The notes below the pieces were generated by a model, which had not been told where the DNA came from, made no database searches, and was given only the letters and a program-made list of their open reading frames with translations. A DNA stretch of 49,384 nucleotides, taken from the NCBI GenBank assembly GCA_019459325.1, contig JAIBFA010000033.1, positions 1 through 49,384 on the forward strand. Reading direction: 5' to 3'. This stretch comes from Thiobacillus sp. (GTDB lineage: Bacteria > Pseudomonadota > Gammaproteobacteria > Burkholderiales > Thiobacillaceae). Below, in pieces: positions 9,571 through 18,400 of this stretch. The position numbers and the translations under genes are program-made. Numbering within the stretch: position 1 is the stretch's first letter; each line of letters starts with the position of its first letter.

Positions 9571-9601
9571 GAATCCACGAGCACGCCCTCCTCGTGGATT
9601 C
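9571..9601 (-). terminator. Rho-independent terminator of the PEP-CTERM gene
   Basis: Perfect 11-bp inverted repeat, GAATCCACGAG / CTCGTGGATTC, with a 9-nt loop. On the minus strand it is followed by TTTCCCC. It starts 11 bp after the stop codon of the gene at 9612-10385, separating that gene from the giant-gene promoter. Confidence 0.75.
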
Positions 9602-9611
9602 TTGAGCGTGT

Positions 9612-10385
9612 TTATGCCTTGTTGCGACGGGCGAGGCCCAGGCCGAGCAAGCCCAGGCTGAGCAGTGCCAAAGAGCCGGGCTCAGGTACGGCCTGGACCA
9701 GGATGTTGTCAATTCCAACCGCCGAACTGCTGGTGGAGGGGAACTCGAACAAGCCGAACGATAGATGGACGTTGGTCGCACTGGCCAGCGCCAGATCCAC
9801 CGCCTGGTTGAAAGATCCCCTGCGGTCGGCCTGGTTGCGCAGCACGTCGTCGAAGTTGACCAGCAGTTGCAGCAGATTGTCCGAATCGTCCAGCAGACCC
9901 ACGAAGAAAGGACCCGGGATGGGCCCTGTCACATCGGTATCCTGATCGGTATCGAAGGCAAAATCAAAACTGATTCCCAAGCTGTGCAGCCCCACCCCAA
10001 ACGTACCGAGGCTGAAGTTGGCTATCGAGATTGCACCCACCCCTCCCAGCCCGCTCGGCGTCCCGTCTATCCCGCCGGTGTCGTCGCCGATCACCATAAA
10101 GAAATTGCCGCTGGTGCTGGCGCCGAAGAAGGAATCGAATCCGGTGTCCACGCCGGTGTTAATGGCATCGCTGGCCGCGCGGATGTTGATGGCATTGGCA
10201 TCCGCCTCTCCAGCGAAGACGCCCGTGTAGGTCGCCGCGTTGTCGTCGAAATTCTCATCCAGCAGCACGCCGGCGTGTGCCGGCTGCCCAAGGCTGGTCA
10301 ACAGCAGCGCGCCTGCCAGCACGTGAAGGTTCCGCACAAATAACAGCCGGCCTGGCTTGCCATCCTGAGTATCGGTTTTCAACAT
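9612..10385 (-). CDS. PEP-CTERM sorting-domain surface protein
   Basis: 257 residues from ATG 10385, which has GGGAGAAC in front; a further in-frame ATG at 10418 is less well placed. A signal peptide (LHVLAGALLLTSLGQPAHA) is followed by an acidic, Asp/Gly-rich beta-strand domain with no cysteines and no recognised enzyme motif. The C-terminus, VPEPGSLALLSLGLLGLGLARR, is a textbook PEP-CTERM tail: Pro-Glu-Pro, a hydrophobic helix and a basic end. Such proteins are processed by exosortase (EpsH/XrtA type) and exported to the cell surface or matrix, often with exopolysaccharide. No exosortase gene is in the window. The upstream 78-bp block, shared with the giant gene at the same spacing, suggests joint expression with the copper-oxidase operon. 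Confidence 0.9.
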   Translation of the reverse strand: MLKTDTQDGKPGRLLFVRNLHVLAGALLLTSLGQPAHAGVLLDENFDDNAATYTGVFAGEADANAINIRAASDAINTGVDTGFDSFFGASTSGNFFMVIGDDTGGIDGTPSGLGGVGAISIANFSLGTFGVGLHSLGISFDFAFDTDQDTDVTGPIPGPFFVGLLDDSDNLLQLLVNFDDVLRNQADRRGSFNQAVDLALASATNVHLSFGLFEFPSTSSSAVGIDNILVQAVPEPGSLALLSLGLLGLGLARRNKA

Positions 10386-10480
10386 GGTCGTTCTCCCTGC
10401 TGTTTCAGAATATTTCACATCATCCGGGCTGACGTCATGTCCCCGTTGGACGAATCCTTGCTGAAAGTCTAGAAGGCCAG

Positions 10481-10557
10481 GGAATAATTACAACGGGACG
10501 AACCCTCGCTCTATTGGGGGAAAGCCTGTATTTGCCCTGGGGGGTTTACTGTAGAAA
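10481..10557 (-). promoter_or_regulatory. Conserved upstream block, copy B (before the PEP-CTERM gene)
   Basis: Second copy of the block at 9303-9380. Its near edge is again 96 bp from the start codon (10385). In the direction of transcription it ends with TGTAAT, a 5/6 match to a sigma-70 -10 box, and no good -35 lies 17 bp upstream, as expected for an activator-dependent promoter. The core TTTCTACAGTAAA would then sit about 65-75 bp upstream of the transcript start. Confidence 0.65.
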
Positions 10558-10596
10558 CAAAGGATCCCACGCTTTTCCCAAAGCTTCTCCCAAAGC

Positions 10597-11343
10597 TCAG
10601 TGAGGAACCGGGCCGCCATGCAGGTCATTCACGATGGCGATAAGCTGGGTGTGGCCCATCGGGTCAAGCGGAACACAATAATCCACGCCGCAGCCCATCG
10701 CGCTCGCCCGGTAAGCCTGCAAGTCATCGGTCGTCATGCCGATGACTCTCGCCTGCGCACTCGCTGCCTTGATACGCTGAACCAGTTCGTCGAGACGGCT
10801 GTCCGGCAGTCTCAGATCGAGCAGTACCAGGTCGGGTTTGAGTACAGCGGCCTTGCCGAGGCCCTCTGTCACGTTCTCGGCCTCCGCCACGATCATGACA
10901 GGCCAACGGACAGACAGGAGCGTGACGAGCTGCTTGCGCGAGAGCGCGTCGCTGACGAGAACCAGGGTTCTGAAACGGGTCTGCAGCAAGGACTCGACCA
11001 TGGCGACGATCTCCTCTCCGGTTGTGTCGCCCTTCACCAGGAAGCGGTCCGCGCCGTTTCGAAACGCGGCATCGCGGTATTCAGGGAGGTCGTGACTGGT
11101 GATGACACAGACGATCGACTCGACAAAAACCGCTTTGATCGCCCGGGTGAGATCGAGACCGTTGCCCTGCGGCAACCGGATATCCATGAAGATCAGGTCG
11201 TACTGCCTGGAAAGCGCCTGGTGCAGCGCATCCGTTCCATCCGCGGTTTCGGTGATGTGCATGAACGGGAATCGCCCCGTCAGCACTTGATGGAGCGATT
11301 GGCGATAGGCCGCATTGTCTTCGGCAATAAGGACATGAACCAT
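10597..11343 (-). CDS. Double receiver-domain (REC-REC) protein without output domain
   Basis: 248 residues from ATG 11343 (MVHVLIAEDN), which has AAGG 8 nt upstream; ATG 11367 or GTG 11373 would add 8-10 residues without a good ribosome site. Residues 1-120 form a complete CheY-type receiver: acidic pair in IAEDN, phospho-acceptor D54 (FMDIRLP), Ser/Thr in ITSHD, and K104 (FLVKGD). Residues 125-245 form a second receiver with acceptor D176 (LLDLRLPDS) and T in GMTTDD, but the conserved Lys is missing (YCVPLD), so it may be a pseudo-receiver. There is no helix-turn-helix, although NarL/FixJ-type regulators normally carry one. It probably passes phosphate or binds a partner. Its likely partner is the NarX-like kinase at 12332-13690, inferred from proximity. 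Confidence 0.85.
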   Translation of the reverse strand: MVHVLIAEDNAAYRQSLHQVLTGRFPFMHITETADGTDALHQALSRQYDLIFMDIRLPQGNGLDLTRAIKAVFVESIVCVITSHDLPEYRDAAFRNGADRFLVKGDTTGEEIVAMVESLLQTRFRTLVLVSDALSRKQLVTLLSVRWPVMIVAEAENVTEGLGKAAVLKPDLVLLDLRLPDSRLDELVQRIKAASAQARVIGMTTDDLQAYRASAMGCGVDYCVPLDPMGHTQLIAIVNDLHGGPVPH

Positions 11344-11485
11344 CTGACAGACCTTGATCCCACCCATTGACACTTGATGCTAGGCATCGAGTTGCCCGGG
11401 GCCTATACGGGTTCGCCAGTATTCGTCAAATGGGTGCGCTGTAATTCAGCTTGCTCCAAGTCCCGATCCATCCTGACGAGGCCGG

Positions 11486-12109
11486 CTAAAGCCCGGCATC
11501 GGCCCGGTAGCGCCGGTAATAATCGAGTACCCGCGGCACATAGCGGAGGGTTTCGCGGTAAGGGGGAATGCGGTTGCCATATTTGACCACCGCGCCCTCG
11601 CCGGCATTGAAGGCCGCGAGCGCCAGGCTCATATCGCTGCTGAACATGTTCAGCAAGTCTCGCAAATACTTCGCTCCGCCATTCAGGTTTTGCACCGGAT
11701 CGAATGGATCGGCTACCCCATAGCGCTTCGCGGTTCCAGGCATCAACTGCATCAGGCCGGCCGCACCTTTCTTCGATACCGCCTTCGGGTTGTAGGCCGA
11801 CTCCACGGAAATCACCGCATGAAGCAGCGCACTTTCGAGGCCGTGAGTACGCGAGGCTTTCTCGACCGCCTGGTCAAACCGGGCTTTCCTGGCAAGCCCG
11901 GCGTAAGGTTTGCGCGTCGTTTCCACCGTCGCGGTCGCGACAGATTGCTGTGGCGCCGCAATCAAAACGGTATAGCGATCATCCGGCGGCACATTGCTGA
12001 GCGACACCGCGCCGTCGGCGGCCGTGTAGACGTAAATATCCGCCCATCCCGCCCGGCACAGCGAGAACCCGAGCACGAGTCCGGCCAAAACGCATTCCCG
12101 CGATCCCAT
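11486..12109 (-). CDS. Lytic murein transglycosylase, SLT family 1
   Basis: 207 residues. A signal peptide (about 1-23, ending GWA-D) precedes a short DUF4124-like strand segment (IYVYTAADGAVSLSNVP). The SLT catalytic domain spans ~78-200, with catalytic Glu103 in VISVESAYNPKAVS, then GAAGLMQLMPGTAKRYG and LALAAFNAGEGAV. These are the hallmark SLT motifs. The enzyme cleaves the MurNAc-GlcNAc bond in peptidoglycan to leave 1,6-anhydro ends and acts in the periplasm. Such small SLTs often open the wall for secretion or surface assemblies; its position between the two signalling genes suggests a link to the secreted proteins here, but that is only inference. The 222-bp gap to the divergent kinase gene holds both promoters. 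Confidence 0.92.
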   Translation of the reverse strand: MGSRECVLAGLVLGFSLCRAGWADIYVYTAADGAVSLSNVPPDDRYTVLIAAPQQSVATATVETTRKPYAGLARKARFDQAVEKASRTHGLESALLHAVISVESAYNPKAVSKKGAAGLMQLMPGTAKRYGVADPFDPVQNLNGGAKYLRDLLNMFSSDMSLALAAFNAGEGAVVKYGNRIPPYRETLRYVPRVLDYYRRYRADAGL

Positions 12110-12331
12110 GAAAAATCCTCAATCGAATCGGATGCACGTGTAACAAAGCCTATTCAGTGCGCCGTCCAGAAGCAATACAGCGAACACTGTAAAGCCTGGG
12201 GCCGTGGTATACGCCAGCCACGGTTTCCGGAAGGGCATTGCCAAATGCCCCCGACAGGGAATATCGTGGTTTTCCAGAAAAACCGTCCGTTTCCCCGTCT
12301 GCCGCATCGCACCGCTTTAACGAAGGGACCC

Positions 12332-13690
12332 ATGTTCAAGTTACTGCGCTTCTATTCGATTGCAAGCTTGGTGGCCATTCTGGCCACCGCCCTGCTACTC
12401 GGTTTTTTTTACCGGCAGGTCGCCATACAGGGAATCATCCAGCTAGCCGAGCGCAACAACCTGACATTGGCGCGGGCCGCCCTTAATTCGGTAAGGCCTG
12501 CCCTCCTCGAATATTTAAGCTCGGCGGCTGAGGTCGGTACGGGCGATATCGGCCGCCCCGCGCCCCCTCCCGAACTGGCCATGGCTATCAGAACCCTGAT
12601 GCATGACAGTACGGTCGTGAGGATCAAGATTTACAACCAGCAGGGCGTGGTCGCCTACTCGACCAAAACTGCGCAGATCGGCAGAGACCAGCGCAACAAC
12701 CCGGGATTCATCTCGGCGATCAACGGCCGGGTCGCCGATACCCTGATTTACCGCGACACCTTCAACAGCTTCGACGAGGACACCGAAGAGGACAATCTGA
12801 TGCAAACCTACATCCCTATCCGGGCCAGCCGGACTGAGCCGGTTCTGGGTGTATTCGAGATCTACACCGACGTGAACGATCTGGTGCATCAAAACGAGCG
12901 GACCGAGTTCATCATCATAGCGGGCGCCCTGCTCATCCTGATGGGACTGTATGCCGCCCTGCTGCTCGTCGTACAGCGCGCCCGCAACATCATCGAATCC
13001 CAGCATCAGACCATACGCGAAAGAACGGAAACGCTGGAAATCCTGTCCGCACGGATGCTGAAAAGCGAGGAATCAAACAAGAAAAAGATCGCCATCGAGT
13101 TGCACGAAGGACTCGCGCAGACCCTCAGTGCCGTCAAGCTGAATCTGGAAAACAGCCAGCAAAAAATCGACAGCGACGATACCATCGGCAAATCGATGGC
13201 AAAGATCATCCCGGTATTGCAGAGCGCGATCGAAGATGTCCGCACGATTGCGACTGAACTGCGGCCATCCAGCATCGACGATCTCGGTCTGTTGCCTACG
13301 ATCAACAGCCTCTGTCGGAATTTCCAGCAGCGGCACCCGGGAACCCGAATCCAGCAGGACATTTCCCTGCAGGAGAAAGACATCCCTGCCCCGCTTAAGG
13401 TCATTCTGTACCGCATCATCATGCTGGCGCTCGACGACGTCGCCCTGCACACGTCCTCCGATCGGGTCGTGATCGCCCTGTATCGGGACGGTGAAACGCT
13501 TACCCTCCTGATCGATGACACCCCATTAGCCTCCCCCGACATGGCGTCAAACACGCTCGTCGAAGTTGACCCTCATCTGGAGTCGCGCTTTGCCAAGATG
13601 CTGGAGTTGACGACCTTGTCGGGAGGGACGTTCTCGGCTGCGCGCCCCGCTGCCGGGAGGAACATGCTGCGCGCGGCATGGAACGTATAG
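12332..13690 (+). CDS. Membrane sensor histidine kinase, NarX-like, with degraded ATP-binding domain
   Basis: 452 residues from ATG 12332 (GAAGGGA upstream). The frame is open further 5' but codes nothing recognisable there. TM1 spans ~8-27 and TM2 ~193-215, enclosing a periplasmic Cache-like sensor domain (~28-190). A cytoplasmic coiled segment leads to a HisKA_3 dimerisation domain with phospho-acceptor H258 in KKKIAIELHEGLAQTLS, followed by TELRPSSIDDLGLLPTI, typical of the NarX/DegS class. The ATPase part is abnormal: the N-box reads RIIMLALDDVALH instead of QEALNNVxKHA, so the Mg-binding Asn is Asp. The glycine-rich G1/G2 boxes are absent; the region reads IDDTPLASPDMAS. It may be a pseudokinase acting as phosphatase, phosphotransfer or scaffold protein. 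The REC-REC protein nearby is the likely partner. Confidence 0.88.
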   Translation: MFKLLRFYSIASLVAILATALLLGFFYRQVAIQGIIQLAERNNLTLARAALNSVRPALLEYLSSAAEVGTGDIGRPAPPPELAMAIRTLMHDSTVVRIKIYNQQGVVAYSTKTAQIGRDQRNNPGFISAINGRVADTLIYRDTFNSFDEDTEEDNLMQTYIPIRASRTEPVLGVFEIYTDVNDLVHQNERTEFIIIAGALLILMGLYAALLLVVQRARNIIESQHQTIRERTETLEILSARMLKSEESNKKKIAIELHEGLAQTLSAVKLNLENSQQKIDSDDTIGKSMAKIIPVLQSAIEDVRTIATELRPSSIDDLGLLPTINSLCRNFQQRHPGTRIQQDISLQEKDIPAPLKVILYRIIMLALDDVALHTSSDRVVIALYRDGETLTLLIDDTPLASPDMASNTLVEVDPHLESRFAKMLELTTLSGGTFSAARPAAGRNMLRAAWNV

Positions 13691-13710
13691 CGAGTGCCGT
13701 CTGGAAAATG

Positions 13711-13740
13711 AAAAAGGCCTGTTTGCACAGGCCTTTTTTC
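13711..13740 (+). terminator. Rho-independent terminator, probably bidirectional
   Basis: AAAAAGGCCTG, short loop, CAGGCCTTTTTT. It lies 20 bp after the kinase stop codon and just past the 3' end of the minus-strand tRNA-Val gene. It has an A-tract on one side and a T-tract on the other, so it can serve both convergent transcripts. Confidence 0.85.
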
Positions 13741-13751
13741 TTTGTTCGGGC

Positions 13752-13826
13752 TGGTGGGCAGTACAGGGTTTGAACCTGTGACCCCCGCCGTGTGAAGGCG
13801 ATGCTCTACCGCTGAGCTAACTGCCC
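13752..13826 (-). tRNA. tRNA-Val (anticodon CAC)
   Basis: 75 nt including an encoded CCA. The acceptor stem is GGGCAGT/ACTGCCC; the D arm contains TAGCTCAGCGGTAGAGCA; the anticodon stem TCGCC/GGCGG carries loop TTCACAC (anticodon CAC, reading GUG); the T arm contains GGTTCAAACC. All stems pair. Confidence 0.95.
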
Positions 13827-13921
13827 CGAAGCGGCGCGAATTAAACCACATCCGACCCGTCATGGTCAATTTCAGGACAGCCTATCCGGTAAAATGGACC
13901 CTTTTCCCGCTCGGCCCCGCC

Positions 13922-15310
13922 ATGATCCGCACCCGCTTCGCCCCCTCCCCCACTGGCTATCTGCATATCGGCGGCGCCCGCACCGCGCTGTTCTCGTGGG
14001 CGTTCGCGCGACATCACGGCGGCCAGTTCATTTTGCGGATCGAGGACACCGACATCGCACGCTCCACCCCCGAGGCCGTGCAGGCGATTCTCGACGGCAT
14101 GGCCTGGCTGGACCTGAATCACGACGAAGGTCCGTTCTATCAGACCAAGCGCCTCTACCGCTACAAGGAAGTGATCGAGCAGATGCTGGCCAGCGGCCAG
14201 GCCTACCTCTGCTATTGCAGTCCCGAAGAACTCGACGAAATGCGCGAGGCGCAGCGCGCGCGCGGGGACAAGCCGCGCTACGACGGCCGCTGGCGCCCCG
14301 AGCCCGGCAAAACGCTGCCGGTGCCGCCCGCCGGCGTGCAACCGGTGGTGCGTTTCAGGAATCCCACCGAAGGCTCGGTGGCATGGAAGGATCTGGTCAA
14401 GGGCACCATCGAGTTCGCCAACGCCGAACTCGACGACCTCATCATCGCGCGCGCCGACGGTACGCCGACCTACAACTTCTGCGTGGTGGTGGACGACTGG
14501 GACATGCAGATCAGTCACGTCATCCGCGGCGACGACCACGTCAACAACACTCCGCGCCAGATCAATATCCTCAAGGCGCTGGGCGCGACGGTGCCGCAGT
14601 ACGCCCACCTGTCGATGATCCTCGGCGACGACGGCACCAAGCTGTCGAAGCGCCACGGCGCGGTGTCGGTGATGCAGTATTTCGAGGAAGGCTATCTGCC
14701 GGAAGCGGTGATCAACTACCTCGCGCGGCTCGGCTGGTCGCACGGCGACGCCGAACTGTTCAGCCGCGAGCAGTTCGTGCAGTGGTTCGATCTCGACCAC
14801 ATCACGCCGTCGGCCGCGCAGTTCAACACCGAGAAGCTGCGCTGGATCAACCAGCAGTACATCAAGGCGGCCGACGACGCGCGGCTGGCGGCACTCGTGC
14901 GTCCCTTCCTGGTGCGCAACGGCGCCAACCCCGACGACGGCCCCGATCTCGTCGCAGTATGTGCGCTGGTGAAGGAACGCGCCGCCACCATCGAGGAACT
15001 GGCCGACGCCGCCACCCTGTTCTACCGCACCCTGCACCCCACGCCGGAACTGCTGGCGCAGCACGTCAGCGCCGAGGTGCTGCCCGCGCTGGCCGACCTG
15101 GCTGGCCGCCTGGAAGCGCTAAACTGGGAGCGCAACGCCATCAGCGCCGCGTTCAAGGAAACGCTGGCCGCGCACGGCCTCAAGATGCCGAAGCTGGCGA
15201 TGCCGGTGCGCGTGCTGGTGACCGGCGAAGCGCAGACGCCGGCGATCGACGCCACGCTGGAACTGATCGGCCGCGACAAGGTGGTTGCGCGTCTGAAAGC
15301 CGCACTGTAG
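13922..15310 (+). CDS. gltX: Glutamyl-tRNA synthetase
   Basis: 462 residues, the normal bacterial GltX length. Start ATG 13922 gives [18 protein letters not shown], matching the family start; an upstream in-frame ATG at 13862 would add 20 unrelated residues. The class I signatures are intact: HIGG (HIGH-type, residues 15-18) and KLSKR (KMSKS-type, about 240). The enzyme charges tRNA-Glu with glutamate using ATP in the cytoplasm. The C-terminal helical anticodon-binding domain is complete. Two tRNA genes flank it, Val on the opposite strand and Thr downstream on the same strand. tRNA-Thr has its own -10-like box, so it may be transcribed either alone or by read-through from gltX. Confidence 0.98.
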   Translation: MIRTRFAPSPTGYLHIGGARTALFSWAFARHHGGQFILRIEDTDIARSTPEAVQAILDGMAWLDLNHDEGPFYQTKRLYRYKEVIEQMLASGQAYLCYCSPEELDEMREAQRARGDKPRYDGRWRPEPGKTLPVPPAGVQPVVRFRNPTEGSVAWKDLVKGTIEFANAELDDLIIARADGTPTYNFCVVVDDWDMQISHVIRGDDHVNNTPRQINILKALGATVPQYAHLSMILGDDGTKLSKRHGAVSVMQYFEEGYLPEAVINYLARLGWSHGDAELFSREQFVQWFDLDHITPSAAQFNTEKLRWINQQYIKAADDARLAALVRPFLVRNGANPDDGPDLVAVCALVKERAATIEELADAATLFYRTLHPTPELLAQHVSAEVLPALADLAGRLEALNWERNAISAAFKETLAAHGLKMPKLAMPVRVLVTGEAQTPAIDATLELIGRDKVVARLKAAL

Positions 15311-15336
15311 GCCGCCACAGGCGCGGTCGATTCCGC

Positions 15337-15342
15337 TATAAT
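15337..15342 (+). promoter_or_regulatory. -10 box before tRNA-Thr
   Basis: Perfect TATAAT ending 14 bp before the mature tRNA 5' end. It is followed by GCGCGC, a GC-rich discriminator typical of stringently controlled stable-RNA promoters. No convincing -35 hexamer is seen at the right distance. Confidence 0.55.
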
Positions 15343-15356
15343 GCGCGCTGTTTTTC

Positions 15357-15432
15357 GCCGGCGTAGCTCAGTTGGTAGAGCAGCGCATTCGTAATGCGAA
15401 GGTCGTCAGTTCGATTCCGATCGCCGGCACCA
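15357..15432 (+). tRNA. tRNA-Thr (anticodon CGT)
   Basis: 76 nt including an encoded CCA. The acceptor stem is GCCGGCG/CGCCGGC with discriminator A. The anticodon stem GCGCA/TGCGA is near-complete, with loop TTCGTAA, giving anticodon CGT (reads ACG). The T loop is TTCGATT. All arms are present. Confidence 0.95.
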
Positions 15433-15437
15433 GTTGT

Positions 15438-15469
15438 AAAAAAACGCCGCTCATTGAGCGGCGTTTTTT
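15438..15469 (+). terminator. Rho-independent terminator after tRNA-Thr
   Basis: AACGCCGCTCA loop TGAGCGGCGTT followed by a T run, with A-rich 5' flank. It begins 5 bp after the CCA end. It also sits 20 bp past the stop of the minus-strand c-di-GMP gene, so it can serve both directions. Confidence 0.9.
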
Positions 15470-15488
15470 CTGGCCTCGCCCCATCCGC

Positions 15489-18400
15489 CTAAGCCGCCTG
15501 CTTCGCCATGATCTCGTCGATGGGACACGGCCTGTGGATGGCATAGCCCTGGGCGTAGTCGACGCCGATTTCCCGCAGCGCATCCAGCAGCATGGGGGAT
15601 TCCACGTATTCGGCCACGGTTCGCAGGCCCAGCGAGTGGCCGATGTCGTTCATCGACTTGACCATGGCGTAGTCGCCGGGATTCTTCAGCATGTCCTTGA
15701 TGAAACTACCGTCGATCTTGAGGGTATCGGTACGCAGGTTCTTGAGGTGAGCGTAGGAGGTGAAACCGCTGCCAAAATCGTCCAGCGAAAACTTGCATCC
15801 ATAGCGGCGAATTTCCCGGATGAAGTCCTGCGCGGCGCCATAGCTTTCGATGGCGGCGCTTTCCGTGATCTCGAAGATGATCTTGTCGGTGGGGAAATCG
15901 CTGTTCGGCAGCACCTTCTGCAGATAGCGCATCACCTCGGGGTTGCTGAGCGAGGTGGCGGAAAGGTTGATGGCAAAGCCCCCCACGGACGCAAAATCCG
16001 AGCGGTTGGCCGCGATCCACTCGAATACGTTCTGCATCACCCAGATATCCACTTCGTGGGAACGATGCAGGCTTTCCACGGCGGGAATGAAATGCTCCGG
16101 CAGGATGTTCACCCCGTCCTCGCCTTCAATGCCCAGCAGGATTTCGTAATAGGGCAGCAGCGCCGTGTCCACGCCGATCGGGCTTACTTGCTGGCAGCGC
16201 AGATACAGGCCGCTGCCTTTGAGGAAGGAATCGATGCGCCCCGCCCAGCCCATCAGCGATTCCTGGGACTGCAGCTGGGGGCTGGCCTGTTCGTAGATCT
16301 GCATCCGGTTACGGCCCTGGGATTTGGCGGTGATACAGGCCGAATCGGCGCGCCGGATTGATTCCACGGCACTGAACCGGGTGGGTGCAAATTCGGTGAT
16401 GCCGATGTTGAAGCCGATGCTGTAGCTGTGCTGCCCGTGCTGGAAAGGGTAGTCCTTCACGCGGTTGAGCAGCTTGTCGACGGCACTGCACCCCTCGACC
16501 CGGCTACAGTTGGGGAGCAGAAGTGCGAGCGTATCGTCGCGAAACGCAGCCAACACAGCGTCCGGACCGATTTGTGCCCGTACCTCGTTGGCTAGGCTGC
16601 GCGCCAGTGTTTCTGCGGCTTCCACGCCGCAGGTGTTGTAGATCATGCGGAACTGGTCGAACTCGATGATGCCGACAGCGTGCGCCTTGTCCGCTTGATC
16701 CGGCATCGCCAGCTGGTTCAGGCGATGCATGAAACCCTTGCGATTGAGCAGCCCGGTCACCGGGTCAAGCATGACCTGATCCATCAGACGCTGATAGGTT
16801 TCGTCGAACAGCGCATGTTCTGAACGATCGATCAGCGGCTGGTCCATATCCTTGCCTGGTTTGGCAAGACCACTCTGGATCTTCCGGTAAAGCTCGGCCA
16901 GCGCGATATCCGTCTTGTTGGTAGCAGAGCGGTTGGCAAAGGCACAATGCAAGGCGGGCTGGCTGATCCAGATGAGTTGCATCGGGACCCAGCTGCCGTC
17001 CAGGCTGAAATCCCACCAGTCTCCTACCCGCAGGCGATCTGCCAGCCGGCCATGCACGTCCTGCGCTTCGCTTTCGCCGTGCGACGCAGCCAATTTTCCT
17101 GGCGGCACGAGAACCATCACCATTCCTGCTGAACGTGCCGGATCATCGGCCAGCTGGTCGCCCAATTCGTCGACGAACACGGTCAGCAGCGTGGTGTCCA
17201 CATTGACGGTCGCCAGCGTGCGCTCGATCTCGCCCAGCAATGCCTGGGCCGTCTCGACGGTCCGCGACACCTCCGAATCGGGAGTGAGCCAGGCGAACAG
17301 CCGGTCCAGCACCGCCAGGGCGGCGTCCCAGGCTTCCCCCTGCGCCCCCTGACGCATCTCCAGCAGCACAAGATACTGGCGCCAGCCGGCATCCAGCAGA
17401 CGCAACAGCATGCCGGGCACTTCGCGTCCCGCCAGGCGCTGCTCAAGTGCGGTGTTGACCCGGGCACGTGCCGAGCGGATGCGTTCCCTGCCTTCGCATG
17501 CCTCCTGCAGACGCGCTACCCGTGTTCTGCGTATCTGCAGGATTGGCAGCAACACCTTTTCGAGGCTGTCGCGAACCATCTCGAAAATGCCGGGGTCATC
17601 GTCGGCCCGGCTGCAGACGCGGTCTACCAGCAGATAGAGAAAGCGTTGCAGCTTGGCATCGAAAAATCGGCCCTTGTCATCCGCCGCCACCGCGTATTGC
17701 TCGATGAGATTGAGCACTTGGCGGGCCGGGTGGTCGGGCACGCTGGGAAAGTTGGTGTCCTGCAGCGCCAGCTTCAGCAGCGGACGCTCCAGCCGCTTCA
17801 CCAGCGACTCCACGTCTGAGCTAGGCACGATGTCTGCTCGCGCCCGGGCAAACAGGCCCGCGGTGGCATCCAGAATCTGTCGGTGATTCAGCGCAATAGG
17901 GCTGACAGCCCCGCCGGCTGAAGCGATGCGCGCATCGATCTGCTCGGCCAATGACGGCATGCCGGGGGTCGCCTGGCTCGCCAGCGGCAAGCCGTCAAGG
18001 GCGAGTAGCAGATCACGCAGGCTGGCTTCTGGCAGCGCTGCCACGCCGCTTCCCTGCGCACCGGAAGTCCGCGGTCCCTGCTCATCGCGACCGGCCAGCT
18101 GCCGGGCCGTCTGTTGCAGTCGGCTCACCACGTCCAGCACCTCGGGCCGCGCGGCAGCCTGCCGCAAGGGCGAACCACCCTGACCAGAAGTCTGCCCCGA
18201 TAACACACCCGTAGTGCTGGTCGTGCGCCGCTGCGACTGGTTGAGGCTGGCCAGGATGCGGTCCAGGCTGTACTCGGCGCTTTCCGGTGTCGGGTTGATG
18301 CCGGTCTGCTCCTGCTTATAGAGCGTGTTCAGGGTCTCGGCGATTTCGGCCAGATCCGGCTTGTGTTTGCCGCCGCGCTCATCGGGCCGGCCTTCGGCTG

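Noticed and set aside
12170..12230. Possible third copy of the TTTACTGTAGAAA block before the kinase gene
   Set aside because: Only ACTGTAAA and a short GCCTGGGG match; too weak and spacing differs.
11690..12331. N-terminal extension of the sensor kinase frame
   Set aside because: Overlaps the slt gene on the other strand, encodes no known domain, and ATG 12332 begins directly before the first membrane helix.
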